A stretch of DNA of 64,000 nt from Sphingopyxis sp. TUF1 (GCF_036687315.1 NZ_CP144683.1:310001-374000), one strand, 5' to 3'; positions 34,639 to 43,925 are shown, counted from the first letter of the stretch. Numbers and translations: made by a program. Notes: generated from the letters alone by a model not told the origin.

Positions 34639-35739
34639 ATGGAAGCAATCAAAGTTGCGGTGGTAGGAATCGGCAACTGCGCCAGCTCGCTGGTGCAAGG
34701 CGCATCATTCTATGCAAGCACCAGCTCGACGCGCGGACTGATTCAGCCGAAAATCGGCGGCTACGGGGCCGGCGATGTCGATTTTGTGCTCGGCATCGAC
34801 GTGGACGCGCGCAAGGTCGGCCTCGATCTTGCCGACGCGATCTTTGCTGCTCCCAATAATACCACCGTCTTCCACGCGGACGTCAAGCGAACGGGGGCGA
34901 AGGTCATCCGCGGCTGTGTCCTCGACGGCGTGGCTGCGCACATGACGGGCGCCGGACCGCGCGGTTTTATTGTTGCCGATGGCCCAGAGGCAACGCACGA
35001 GGATATTGTGGCGGCGTTGCGGGAATCGGGCGCGCATATATTGCTGAACTTTCTGCCCGTGGGTTCGCAGGAGGCGACCGAATTCTATATGGAGTGCGCT
35101 CTCGAAGCGGGCGTCGGCGTGGTGAACTGCATGCCGGTGTTCATCGCGAGCAATCCGCAGTGGGAAGCCCGCTTTCGTGATCGCGGACTTGCGATCATTG
35201 GCGACGACATCAAGGCGCAGGTTGGCGCCACCGTCGTACATCGCACCCTGTCGAGCCTGTTCACCGCCCGCGGCGTGACGGTCGAACGCACGTATCAGCT
35301 CAACACCGGCGGCAATACCGATTTCATGAACATGCTCGACCGCGAACGGCTGACAAGCAAAAAAACCTCCAAGACCGAAGCGGTGCAGGCGGCGCTCGCC
35401 GAACGGCTGGAGGACGAGAATATCCTGATCGGCCCGTCCGAATATGTTCCTTGGCAAAAGGATAACAAGCTTTGCTTCCTCCGGCTTGAAGGCGCGCAAT
35501 GGGGCGGCGTGCCGCTCAATCTGGAACTGCGGCTGTCGGTCGAGGACAGCCCGAATGCGGCGGCCTGCGTGATGGATGCGATCCGTTTCTGCAAGACGGC
35601 CATAGATCGCGGCGAAAGCGGCGTTCTGACCGTTCCGTCGGCCTATTATTGCAAGCACCCACCGCAGCAAATGAACGAGGAAGCCGCCAGCCGGATGCTG
35701 GACGCCTATCTGATCGAAGACGCGATCGCGGCCGAGTAA
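34639..35739 (+). CDS. ino1: Inositol-3-phosphate synthase
   Basis: The enzyme converts glucose 6-phosphate to inositol phosphate with bound NAD. The Rossmann start is IKVAVVGIGNCASSLVQGAS, followed by VLGIDVDARKVGLDLADAI, NFLPVGSQEATEFYMECALE, GDDIKAQVGATVVHR and the signature LNTGGNTDFMNML followed by DRERLTSKKTSKTEAVQ. At 366 residues from the ATG at 34639 it is of the short bacterial/archaeal type rather than the 500-residue eukaryotic form. Upstream starts (TTG 34582, ATG 34612) are possible but add non-conserved residues. It feeds the adjacent cytidylyltransferase and CDP-alcohol transferases. The 252-base gap before it presumably holds the operon promoter. Confidence 0.95.
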   Translation: MEAIKVAVVGIGNCASSLVQGASFYASTSSTRGLIQPKIGGYGAGDVDFVLGIDVDARKVGLDLADAIFAAPNNTTVFHADVKRTGAKVIRGCVLDGVAAHMTGAGPRGFIVADGPEATHEDIVAALRESGAHILLNFLPVGSQEATEFYMECALEAGVGVVNCMPVFIASNPQWEARFRDRGLAIIGDDIKAQVGATVVHRTLSSLFTARGVTVERTYQLNTGGNTDFMNMLDRERLTSKKTSKTEAVQAALAERLEDENILIGPSEYVPWQKDNKLCFLRLEGAQWGGVPLNLELRLSVEDSPNAAACVMDAIRFCKTAIDRGESGVLTVPSAYYCKHPPQQMNEEAASRMLDAYLIEDAIAAE

Positions 35740-35788
35740 GCGGCGTGATCGCCATTTTTCGCCATTCAGCATCGGGAGCGCCGTCGGC

Positions 35789-36568
35789 ATGGACGCGCTG
35801 ATCATCGCCGCCGGCGCCGGCAGCAGGCTTCGCTCGGTTGCCGATGCGAAGCCGCTCGCGCCGATCCATGGCATGACGCTCATCGAGATCGGTGTCCTTC
35901 AGGCTGCGCGCGCGGGTGTGCGGCGCGCCGTCGTGACGACCGGATACCACGCCGACGCCGTCGAAGCGGCCTTGCCGGCGATTTCGGCCAGGGCGGGCAT
36001 TCCGGTCGTGCCGCAGCGGGTCGACGACTGGCGGCTGCCCAACGGTTATTCGGTGATGGCCGGGGCGTCGCAGATCGGCGGAAATTATCTGTTGTTGATG
36101 GCCGATCACATTTTTGCCGACCCCATTTTGCTTGACCTGCTTGCAAACGGCGCGCCGAGCGACGGGGTCACGCTGGCGATCGACCGGCGGACCGACGGAA
36201 GCCTGATCGATCCAGGCGACGCCACCTGGGTCGATCTGGACGATCGCGGCGGCATCGTGGCTATCGGCAAGGAGATCACGTCCTATTGCGCCGTCGACTG
36301 CGGCGCCTTCGTTGCCACGCCCGCGCTTGCTCGCGCGATTGCGGAGGCGATAGCCGACGGCCGCCCCGGCTCGCTGTCCGACGGAATGCAGCGGCTGGCC
36401 GATCAGGGGCGCGCGGCGACGATGGATATTGGCGCAAGCTGGTGGATCGATGTCGATGATCCGCGGGCCTATGCGCTGGCACAAACCGAAGTCCCGACCC
36501 GGCTGCCCCAGCTGTTCGACGCCGATGTCGTCCCCGCCGCCGCGTGCGAACAAAGGCTGGTCGGATGA
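35789..36568 (+). CDS. Sugar-phosphate/inositol-phosphate nucleotidyltransferase (IPCT-like)
   Basis: The 259-residue protein has the nucleotidyltransferase loop LIIAAGAGSRLRSVADAKPL (G-x-G-S-R...K), then RRAVVTTGYHADAVE, PNGYSVMAGASQIGGNYLLL and the metal aspartate in MADHIFADP. The MADHIF...D form is like CTP:inositol-1-phosphate cytidylyltransferases, and the gene follows ino1 by 49 bases, so formation of CDP-inositol is the likely reaction. A CTP:phosphocholine- or hexose-1-phosphate-type activity cannot be excluded. Its TGA overlaps the next gene's ATG (ATGA at 36565). Confidence 0.82.
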   Translation: MDALIIAAGAGSRLRSVADAKPLAPIHGMTLIEIGVLQAARAGVRRAVVTTGYHADAVEAALPAISARAGIPVVPQRVDDWRLPNGYSVMAGASQIGGNYLLLMADHIFADPILLDLLANGAPSDGVTLAIDRRTDGSLIDPGDATWVDLDDRGGIVAIGKEITSYCAVDCGAFVATPALARAIAEAIADGRPGSLSDGMQRLADQGRAATMDIGASWWIDVDDPRAYALAQTEVPTRLPQLFDADVVPAAACEQRLVG

Positions 36569-37872
36569 TCGAGAGGCCGTTTCTATTCGAAACGACACGC
36601 ATGATCGCGACGCGCTGGGCCGGCAAATCCCCGACCGGGATCGACCGCGTGTGCGACGCATATCTCCGCCATTTCGGCCCACGCGCGCAGGCCGTGGTCC
36701 AGCACCGCGGCGTGTTTCGTATCCTAAGCGTCCGGCACTCGGACGAGCTGTTTGCGATGCTCGCCGATACGGGCGGAGCATCGCGTCAAAAGATCGCCGC
36801 CTTTGCGGTGCGGGCATGGCTCGCGGGGCAGGCGCAGAAGAACGGCAGCGGCGCGATTTACCTCAATGTCAGCCACACCGATTTCGATTTGCCCGGCCAC
36901 AGCCGGTGGGTGCGCGAATGCCGCCTGCGGGCGGTCTATTTCATTCACGACCTGATCCCCATCACCCATGCGCAATATTGTCGTCCCCGCGCGGTCGCGC
37001 GGCATCGCGGCCGGGTGGTGAACGCCCTGAAAACGGCCAGCGGGATCGTGGTGAACTCGAAATCGACGGCCCATGACCTTCGGGCCTTTGCGCACACCGA
37101 AGCCTTGCCGCTTCCGCCGCTGACCATCGCTCCGCTTGCAATCAGCGCGTTCGGCAAGCGCGACAACCCCCAAGCCCGCAGCCAACCCTATTTTCTTTGC
37201 CTCGGCACCATCGAAGAACGCAAGAATCACCGTCTTCTGCTCGACGTGTGGCTTCGTCTGATCGCCGATTTGGGTGCCACCGCGCCGAGGCTCGTCATTA
37301 TCGGGCAGTGGGGGGCCGGATCGTCCGCCGTGCGCACGATGTTGAAGCGGAATCCCGCCTTGCGTCGATATGTCACGTTGCTCACGCGTTGCGACGATGA
37401 CCAAGTCGGCGACTGGATCGCCGGTGCGCAGGCTTTACTGATGCCGACGCTCGCCGAAGGATTTGGTCTGCCCATGGTCGAAGGGTTGACGATGGGAACG
37501 CCGGTCATTGCCAGCGACCTGTTCTGCTTTCACGAAATCGGGCAAGGAATCCCCTGTCTGCTCGACCCCGCCGATCCCGCCGCGTGGGTCCGCGCGATCG
37601 CCGGCTTCGCCGACCCCGGGGGCGAGCGGCAGCGGCAGCGGCGTTTGCTGGATCATTATCGCGCGCCGGTCTGGGACGATCATTTCGCTGCGGTCGAAAC
37701 CTGGCTCGCCGCCTTACGCGAAAGGCGCGATCCGGCCGGCGGAGGGGCGAAGCTGGCGCTTGCGCATCGACCGTCAAACGGTGCGTCGACAGCCATGATG
37801 GAGAAACAGTCTCTGGGCGCCGGTTCCGGCCAACCTCAACAGCCCTTTGAAGCGATGGAAAATTACCCGTGA
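36565..37872 (+). CDS. GT4-type glycosyltransferase in the export operon
   Basis: The 435-residue protein starts in an ATGA overlap with the cytidylyltransferase. The acceptor half includes GKSPTGIDRVCDAYLRHF and RAVYFIHDLIPITHAQYC. The donor half has YFLCLGTIEERKNHRLLLDV, LMPTLAEGFGLPMVEGLTMG and TPVIASDLFCFHEIG. The tail of about 40 residues after the GT fold is low in complexity. Tight linkage to both ino1/IPCT and KpsE suggests it works on the exported inositol-containing glycan. Confidence 0.88.
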   Translation: MIERPFLFETTRMIATRWAGKSPTGIDRVCDAYLRHFGPRAQAVVQHRGVFRILSVRHSDELFAMLADTGGASRQKIAAFAVRAWLAGQAQKNGSGAIYLNVSHTDFDLPGHSRWVRECRLRAVYFIHDLIPITHAQYCRPRAVARHRGRVVNALKTASGIVVNSKSTAHDLRAFAHTEALPLPPLTIAPLAISAFGKRDNPQARSQPYFLCLGTIEERKNHRLLLDVWLRLIADLGATAPRLVIIGQWGAGSSAVRTMLKRNPALRRYVTLLTRCDDDQVGDWIAGAQALLMPTLAEGFGLPMVEGLTMGTPVIASDLFCFHEIGQGIPCLLDPADPAAWVRAIAGFADPGGERQRQRRLLDHYRAPVWDDHFAAVETWLAALRERRDPAGGGAKLALAHRPSNGASTAMMEKQSLGAGSGQPQQPFEAMENYP

Positions 37873-38966
37873 TCGAGCGTCTCAAATCCGTGAACCGACT
37901 GTTCGTGGGGGTCGTCATTGTGCCGACGATCATCGCTTTCTTCTACTTCGGATTCCTTGCGAACGACGTCTATACGTCCGAAGCGCGCTTCGTGGTGCGC
38001 GGCGCCAACAAGGGCGAGGCTTCGCCGCTCAGCCTTGTCCTGACCGGAGGTAGCCTCGGCACGGGCGGCAGCGACGAGAGCAATGCGGTTGTCGAATATC
38101 TTCAATCGCGCCGCGCGCTTGCCGAAGTTGACCGCGACGGACTGGTCACGCGCGCATACGGCAGCCCTGCCATCTTCTGGCTCGACCGCTTCGGCGGCGT
38201 TTTTGGCGATACCCGCGAACAGCTCTACCGCTATTTCCAGGGTAAGCTGGGGGTTGCGGAGGGCACGAACAGCAAGGTCATCCAGCTCACCGTCACCGCT
38301 TTCACCCCGCGCGAGGCGCGGCAGATCAACGCGCGGCTGCTCGACCGCGCCGAAGATCTGGTCAACAGCCTGTCGAAGCGCGCCCAGGCCGACGCGATCG
38401 CCATCGCAAGGGAGGAAGTCGCGCAAGCCGAAACGTCGGCCCGCAGCGCGGCATTGGTCCTGTCCCGGTTCCGCAATGAACAGGGCATCATCGACCCCGA
38501 ACTTCAGGCTGAAACCGACCTTCAGATGATCGCCAAGGTTCAGGACGAACTGATCGCGGCGCGCACGCAGCTGCTTCAGTTCGAAACCTATACCCCCAAG
38601 GCATCCCAGCTTCCGTTCCTGCGCGCACAGGTCCGTTCGCTGGAGCGCGAAATAGACCGGCAGAAACGCGACATCGCGGGCGGCAGCCGCTCGCTCTCGA
38701 CCGTGGCGGCGCGCTATCAGGAGCTGCAATTCGATGCGGAGGCCGCAAACAAGCTGCTCACGACCGCCCTGGCCTCGCTTCAGGAAGCGCAGGCGGAAAG
38801 CAGGCGCAAGCGCGCCTATATCGAACGGATCGCCGACCCCAGCCTGCCCGACTACGCCACCCGGCCACGCAGGGTGTGGAATATCATCGCCACCTTCGTC
38901 CTCGGTTTGCTCGCCTGGGGTGTGCTGTCGATGCTGATCGTTGGCATTCGCGAGCATCGCGACTGA
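37869..38966 (+). CDS. kpsE: Capsule export inner-membrane protein, KpsE/CtrB/BexC-like
   Basis: The start is a GTG in a GTGA overlap with the glycosyltransferase stop. The 365-residue protein has one membrane helix at each end (about 12-32, FVGVVIVPTIIAFFYFGFLA; about 338-360) and a long periplasmic helical hairpin between, with the polysaccharide co-polymerase lead VYTSEARFVVRGAN and a final proline-rich IADPSLPDYATRPRR before the second helix. It links the ABC exporter to the outer-membrane channel. Next come KpsM, KpsT and Wza homologues. Confidence 0.92.
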   Translation: MIERLKSVNRLFVGVVIVPTIIAFFYFGFLANDVYTSEARFVVRGANKGEASPLSLVLTGGSLGTGGSDESNAVVEYLQSRRALAEVDRDGLVTRAYGSPAIFWLDRFGGVFGDTREQLYRYFQGKLGVAEGTNSKVIQLTVTAFTPREARQINARLLDRAEDLVNSLSKRAQADAIAIAREEVAQAETSARSAALVLSRFRNEQGIIDPELQAETDLQMIAKVQDELIAARTQLLQFETYTPKASQLPFLRAQVRSLEREIDRQKRDIAGGSRSLSTVAARYQELQFDAEAANKLLTTALASLQEAQAESRRKRAYIERIADPSLPDYATRPRRVWNIIATFVLGLLAWGVLSMLIVGIREHRD

Positions 38967-39766
38967 TGGCGACGATCCTGAACCCCTCCTCGCTCCGCCA
39001 AAGCGGGAGCGTTCAGCTGCGTGTGCTTGGCGCGCTGCTGATCCGGGAAATGCTCACACGCTACGGCCGCCACAATATCGGCTTCCTGTGGCTGTTTGTG
39101 GAGCCGATGCTTTTTACGCTTGGGGTCGCGGCGCTGTGGACGGCGACCAAATCCGTGCATGGCAGCGATCTGCCGATCGTCGCCTTCGCGCTCACCGGCT
39201 ATTCCAGCGTCCTTCTATGGCGCAACATGCCCGGCCGCTGCATCGGCGCGCTCTGGGCCAATCTGGCGCTGATGTATCACCGCAACATCAAGGTGCTCGA
39301 CATCTACATCGCACGCCTGTTGCTGGAGTTCGGCGGGGCGACGATTTCCTTCACCGTATTGAGCATCGCATTTATCAGCATCGGCTGGCTGGCTCCGCCC
39401 GAAGATTTTTTGAAAGTGGCGGGCGGATGGTTGCTCATCGCCTGGTTTGGCGCGGCATTGGCAATCGCTCTTGGGGCGTTGTCACACGAGAGCGAGCTGG
39501 TCGACAAGTTGTGGCACCCGGCTTCCTATCTCATCTTTCCGCTGTCCGGCTCGGCATTCATGGTCGACGCCCTGCCGCCTTTTGCACAGCAAATCGTCCT
39601 TTATATTCCGATGGTCCACGGCGTCGAACTGGTCCGTGATGGGTATTTCGGCTCTGCGGCGCGGGCGCATTACGACCTTGGCTATCTGATACCGGTAACG
39701 CTCGTCCTCAGCTTCATCGCGCTGCTGCTGGTGCGCCGCGTGGCGCAACGGGTGGTCCCCGAATGA
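38966..39766 (+). CDS. kpsM: Capsular polysaccharide ABC transporter permease, KpsM-like
   Basis: The ATG at 38966 shares its A with the KpsE stop (TGATG). The 266-residue protein is an ABC-2 permease with about six membrane helices: an amphipathic start (LRVLGALLIREMLTRYGRHN), IGFLWLFVEPMLFTLGVAAL, RNIKVLDIYIARLLLE and the P-rich PLSGSAFMVDALPPFAQQI before the last helices, followed by the YIPMVHGVELVRDGYFG loop typical of KpsM/BexB. It exports a lipid-linked polysaccharide across the inner membrane with the next gene product. Confidence 0.93.
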   Translation: MATILNPSSLRQSGSVQLRVLGALLIREMLTRYGRHNIGFLWLFVEPMLFTLGVAALWTATKSVHGSDLPIVAFALTGYSSVLLWRNMPGRCIGALWANLALMYHRNIKVLDIYIARLLLEFGGATISFTVLSIAFISIGWLAPPEDFLKVAGGWLLIAWFGAALAIALGALSHESELVDKLWHPASYLIFPLSGSAFMVDALPPFAQQIVLYIPMVHGVELVRDGYFGSAARAHYDLGYLIPVTLVLSFIALLLVRRVAQRVVPE

Positions 39767-41226
39767 TCGAGGTTCGCGATCTTCGCAAATTTTACCGGAC
39801 ACGCTTTGGCGAGAAGCTGGTGCTCGACAAGGTGAATTTCGATCTGCGCAAGGGCGAACGGCTCGGCGTGCTCGGTCGGAACGGTGCGGGGAAATCGACG
39901 ATGATCCGGCTGGTAAGCGGCGCCGAGCGCCCGACGTCCGGGACCATCGAACGGCGGATGTCGGTATCGTGGCCGCTTGCCTTCGGCGGCGCCTTTCAGC
40001 CCATGCTCACCGGCGTCGACAATATCCGATTCATCAGCCGGATTTACGAGCAGGACTTTGAAAGCAACCTCGCCTTCGTCGAGGAGTTTGCGGAGCTTGG
40101 CCCTTATTTACGCGAGCCTGTTCGCACCTATTCTTCGGGGATGCGGGCCCGGTTGGCGTTCGCGATTTCGATGATCATCGAATTCGACTGCTTCCTGATC
40201 GACGAGATCGGTGCTGTGGGCGACGCCCGCTTCCACGACCGATGCAATTATGAACTGTTCGAGAAGCGCGGCGACCGGGCGATGATCATCATCTCGCACG
40301 ACGCCGGTTACATCCGCGATCATTGCAACCGGTGGGCAGTGCTGCACGACGGCAGGCTGGGACTGCATGACGCGTTCGACGCTGCCTATACCTCCTATAA
40401 GGAAGTGATCGGCGCCACGTTGGGCGCCGCGAAACCCGTGGTAAGCCATGTCAATCGCGCCCTGATGATCGAATCCTCGCAGCGCGCGGCGTTGGCGGAC
40501 GAACGGTTCCGCATCCATGTGCAGCAGGGGGACTGGGCGCGTGACAGCAAGGACTGGGCCCGTGCCGAGCAGGAATATGGCGCCGCCTTGTCGCTCTATC
40601 CCTATCAGCGCAGCTACTGGGTTCAGCACGGCCATGTCACAAAGGAACAGGGCGCGTTCGCGCGCGCCGAAATCTCCTATCGTACCGCCGCGGCGTTCGG
40701 GGTGCCCGAAGACGAAGTGGCGGAATTTATCCATTTCGTCGCAGCACGCCAGAATGACGACGAACCCGCGCGCGACATCCACGGCCTTCGGCCGGCCCCG
40801 GCGGGCAGCCAGCCGCCCGGCGCGCCCGACGTCGACACTTTCGCACAGCTTTTGTGGCCGACCGGCGACGTCGACGAACGAGACGTTCTCGATTTATTGC
40901 GAACATGCGCGACGTGCGACGCGTTGGTCGTGGCGATGATCGCGGACGAACGCTTTGTTGCCGCCTACGCCGCGGTGCGGCATCGCGGCGAAACCCCCAG
41001 CGCCCCGGTGCGGCCCAATGATCGTGCGGCGCTCGACCGGGACGTGATACGGCGCATCTGCTGCTTGTTCACCGCCGAACTCGGCGCATATGCCGACGAG
41101 ATCAAGCGTCCGGAGCAAATCCTGTGCCGGCTGATCGCAAGCGAAACGCTCGCCGAGTGGCCCCTCACAACACAGGCGCTGCGTGCGCGACTAGCGCCCG
41201 ACAAAGGGGCTTGCGTTTCCGCATGA
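39763..41226 (+). CDS. kpsT: KpsT-like ABC ATPase with a 250-residue C-terminal extension
   Basis: Residues 1-220 are a normal KpsT ATPase: Walker A GVLGRNGAGKSTMIR (about 36-50), Q-loop region AFGGAFQPMLTGVDN, signature YSSGMRARLAFAISM, Walker B FDCFLIDEIGAVGD and switch MIIISHDAGYIRDH. KpsT proteins usually end here. This one goes on to 487 residues with a soluble helical region (about 235-487) including a TPR-like pair (WARDSKDWARAEQEYGAALS, KEQGAFARAEISYRTAAAFG), a proline-rich linker and a further helical part. The frame is continuous, without a sign of frameshift. The extension may bind glycosyltransferases or regulate export. ATGA overlaps join it to both neighbours. Confidence 0.9.
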   Translation: MIEVRDLRKFYRTRFGEKLVLDKVNFDLRKGERLGVLGRNGAGKSTMIRLVSGAERPTSGTIERRMSVSWPLAFGGAFQPMLTGVDNIRFISRIYEQDFESNLAFVEEFAELGPYLREPVRTYSSGMRARLAFAISMIIEFDCFLIDEIGAVGDARFHDRCNYELFEKRGDRAMIIISHDAGYIRDHCNRWAVLHDGRLGLHDAFDAAYTSYKEVIGATLGAAKPVVSHVNRALMIESSQRAALADERFRIHVQQGDWARDSKDWARAEQEYGAALSLYPYQRSYWVQHGHVTKEQGAFARAEISYRTAAAFGVPEDEVAEFIHFVAARQNDDEPARDIHGLRPAPAGSQPPGAPDVDTFAQLLWPTGDVDERDVLDLLRTCATCDALVVAMIADERFVAAYAAVRHRGETPSAPVRPNDRAALDRDVIRRICCLFTAELGAYADEIKRPEQILCRLIASETLAEWPLTTQALRARLAPDKGACVSA

Positions 41227-42536
41227 CCGCGAACAGGACAATATTGATCGACGGCTACAACCTCGCGCTTGAAAAGGGGACGGGGGTTGCAACCTATGCC
41301 CGGAACCTCAGCTATGAGGTGCATAATCTCGGCCACTCGGTTTCGGTGCTCTACGGCAATCCTGCGGCAATGTCCCGAGATCCGCTGCTGCGCGAGATTT
41401 CCTTCTTCGACGGCGCGTCGCCCTGTCGGGGCGGGATGCTCGATATCGCAGGACAGGCCTTCCACGGGCTTCGCGCTCCGTTGGGTTACAGTGCCGTCGA
41501 AGTGCCGATCACGGGCCAGGTCATTTCGCGAACGTTCGACGCGCGCCTCCCGCGCTACAATATGATCGTCAATGCGGCTGACGTGTTCAGACGGTCGCAG
41601 GCGGGCTTCAAGATATGGGGGCGGCTCAGCCATGTCGATCTGCCTCAAAAGCCCGATCTGGCGCACTGGACCTACCCGCTGCCGATCCGGGTGAAGGGGG
41701 TGCCGAACATTTACACCTTTCATGACATCGTGCCTTTGCGGCTGCCCTATACGACGCTCGACCACAAGCGGCATTATCTCGCACTGCTACGCAAGCTGGA
41801 ACGCACCGCCGATCACATCGTCACCGTATCCGAAAGTTCGAAACGCGATTTGATCGAGATTCTCGGCATCGTTCCCGACCGGATCACCAACACCTATCAG
41901 TCGGTCGAAATCCCCGCCGCCTTGCGAGACAAGTCCGACGAACAAGTGGCGCGCGAAGTCGAGGGTCTGGTCCCGGTCGATTACAAAAACTATTATCTGT
42001 TCTGGGGCTCCATCGAACCCAAGAAAAATATCGGCCGGATGATTGAAGCCTATCTGGTCAGCAAGGTCGACGGTCCGCTGGTCATCGTCGGTGCACAGGC
42101 GTGGAAATCCGAAGGCGAACTGCGACTGCTGAACGGAATCACCGAAGCGCGCGGCCGTAATCGCGGGGCGAATTCGGGCAAGCGGGTGATCCAATTGCCC
42201 TACGCCCCGTTCCCCCTGCTCGTCAGCCTGATCCGCGGTGCGCGGGCGGCCCTGTTTCCATCGCTTTACGAGGGGTTCGGGCTTCCCGTGCTGGAAGCGA
42301 TGATGCTCGGCACGCCGGTCATCTGCTCGAACACCGCCTCACTGCCCGAGATTGCCGGCGATGCGGCGCTGATGATCGACCCGTATGACACGGCCGCGCT
42401 GACCAATGCCATCCGCCGCATCGATGCCGACGCCGACCTGCGCGCCGAGCTGACCCGGCAGGGGTTGGCGCAGGCCGCCCGCTTCTCGACTGCGGCGTAC
42501 CGCGATCGGCTGCGCGCGCTGTATCAGCGCTTTTGA
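41223..42536 (+). CDS. GT4-type glycosyltransferase at the end of the export operon
   Basis: The 437-residue protein starts in an ATGA overlap with the KpsT-like gene. It opens ILIDGYNLALEKGTGVATYA (acceptor side), has NIYTFHDIVPLRLPYTTLDH, TVSESSKRDLIEILG, then the donor half YYLFWGSIEPKKNIGRMIEA, AALFPSLYEGFGLPVLEAMM and TPVICSNTASLPEIAGDAA. It has the mannosyltransferase-like E-x7-E motif. It probably adds one sugar of the exported glycan repeat. Confidence 0.9.
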   Translation: MTANRTILIDGYNLALEKGTGVATYARNLSYEVHNLGHSVSVLYGNPAAMSRDPLLREISFFDGASPCRGGMLDIAGQAFHGLRAPLGYSAVEVPITGQVISRTFDARLPRYNMIVNAADVFRRSQAGFKIWGRLSHVDLPQKPDLAHWTYPLPIRVKGVPNIYTFHDIVPLRLPYTTLDHKRHYLALLRKLERTADHIVTVSESSKRDLIEILGIVPDRITNTYQSVEIPAALRDKSDEQVAREVEGLVPVDYKNYYLFWGSIEPKKNIGRMIEAYLVSKVDGPLVIVGAQAWKSEGELRLLNGITEARGRNRGANSGKRVIQLPYAPFPLLVSLIRGARAALFPSLYEGFGLPVLEAMMLGTPVICSNTASLPEIAGDAALMIDPYDTAALTNAIRRIDADADLRAELTRQGLAQAARFSTAAYRDRLRALYQRF

Positions 42537-42562
42537 TCGAACATCTCGATGGATATTTTGAC

Positions 42563-43747
42563 ATGACGAATGAAAAATCCCCGCTGACGACGCTCCGGTG
42601 TCTGGTCGGCGCGGTGCTCCTTGCGGCGCCGTTGGCTGCCTGTTCCTCGCTCGGTAACGTCGGCCCGTCCACATCTGCCGTTCGCAACGCGGGAGGCAAC
42701 GACTATGCCGGCAGCGGGATCGTCGTCGTCGATCTGGACGATCAGGCGGTCAAGCGCGCGAGCAGTTTCGCGCGGTCGCAAAGTCTGGCGGGCGTTTTTG
42801 GCGACCGCCCGCCTGTCGGCACGGTGATCGGCCGCGGCGACGTCCTCGACGTCACAATATGGGAAGCGCCGCCCGCCGTCCTGTTCGGCAATAGCGCTCC
42901 GCCGGGCACACTTGCCACGACGCCTGCGCAAGGCGTGACCATTCCGCAGCAGATGGTCGGCGACGCGGGCACGATCAACATTCCATTCGCCGGCACGATC
43001 GAGGTTGCCGGCCGGACGACGGCAGACGTGGAGCGCGCGATCGTCGCCCGGCTGGCCGGACGCGCGCATCAGCCGCAGGCCGTCGCCCGGTTGGTCCAAA
43101 ACGAAGCGCGCAACGCAACGATCGTCGGCGAAGTCGGGGCGAGCCGACGCGTTCCCATCACCGCAAAGGGCGAACGGCTGCTCGACATTCTGGCGTCGGC
43201 AGGCGGCCCGCGCCAGCCGGTCAGCAAGACGACGATCCAGCTTTCGCGTGGCGGCGTGGTCACATCGATGGCGCTCGACGCGATCATTCGCGATCCCGCG
43301 CAGAATATCCGCGTTCAGCCGGATGACATCGTCACCGTCACGTTCCAGCCGTACAGTTTCGTTGCGCTGGGAGCGGTTTCGCAGAACGCCGAAGTTCCCT
43401 TCGAGGGGGCCGGATTGACTTTGGCGCAGGCGCTGGGCCGCATCGGCGGGCTGCGCGTGGACATGGCGGATATCGGCGGCGTATTCGTCTTTCGTCTGGA
43501 AGATCCGGCCGCCCTCGACCCCGCGCTCGCGCAGGATGCCCGACGCCTGGAGGACGGACGGATTCCGGTGATCTACCGGCTGAATTTGCGCGATCCCGCC
43601 AGCTTTTTTGCGGCCCAGGACTTCGCGATCCGCGACGACGATCTCCTCTATGTATCGACCGCGCTGGGAGCCGATTTGCAGCGCCTCCTTTCTACGCTCT
43701 CGAGTGTCGCCTTCTCTACGATCGCGATCGGCGATGCGGTCAAATGA
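42563..43747 (+). CDS. Outer-membrane polysaccharide export lipoprotein, Wza/KpsD-like
   Basis: From the ATG at 42563 the product has a lipoprotein signal (VGAVLLAAPLAAC; lipid Cys near 26). It contains the polysaccharide-export domain (about 90-180; IGRGDVLDVTIWEAPPAVLF, GTINIPFAGTIEVAGRTTAD) and two SLBB-type domains (about 185-340; VGEVGASRRVPITAKGERLL, ALGAVSQNAEVPFEGAGLTL). At 394 residues it matches Wza-sized proteins. An upstream TTG at 42533 overlapping the previous stop is an alternative start. It forms the outer-membrane exit for the glycan with KpsE. Confidence 0.92.
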   Translation: MTNEKSPLTTLRCLVGAVLLAAPLAACSSLGNVGPSTSAVRNAGGNDYAGSGIVVVDLDDQAVKRASSFARSQSLAGVFGDRPPVGTVIGRGDVLDVTIWEAPPAVLFGNSAPPGTLATTPAQGVTIPQQMVGDAGTINIPFAGTIEVAGRTTADVERAIVARLAGRAHQPQAVARLVQNEARNATIVGEVGASRRVPITAKGERLLDILASAGGPRQPVSKTTIQLSRGGVVTSMALDAIIRDPAQNIRVQPDDIVTVTFQPYSFVALGAVSQNAEVPFEGAGLTLAQALGRIGGLRVDMADIGGVFVFRLEDPAALDPALAQDARRLEDGRIPVIYRLNLRDPASFFAAQDFAIRDDDLLYVSTALGADLQRLLSTLSSVAFSTIAIGDAVK

Positions 43748-43925
43748 GAATGCTCGGCGGGATGCATGCGAGTTGACCTGGATTGTTTCAGCCTACCGTT
43801 AGCCGATCGTACGCGAATGCAGCCCCGCAACGTTACACTCTGTTTCGTTCTGGCATGTCGCCGTCGAAGACGGGTTACAATTATGCGCAAGGTGCAGCGG
43901 GTCGATAACAGAAAGGCTCCCGCCA

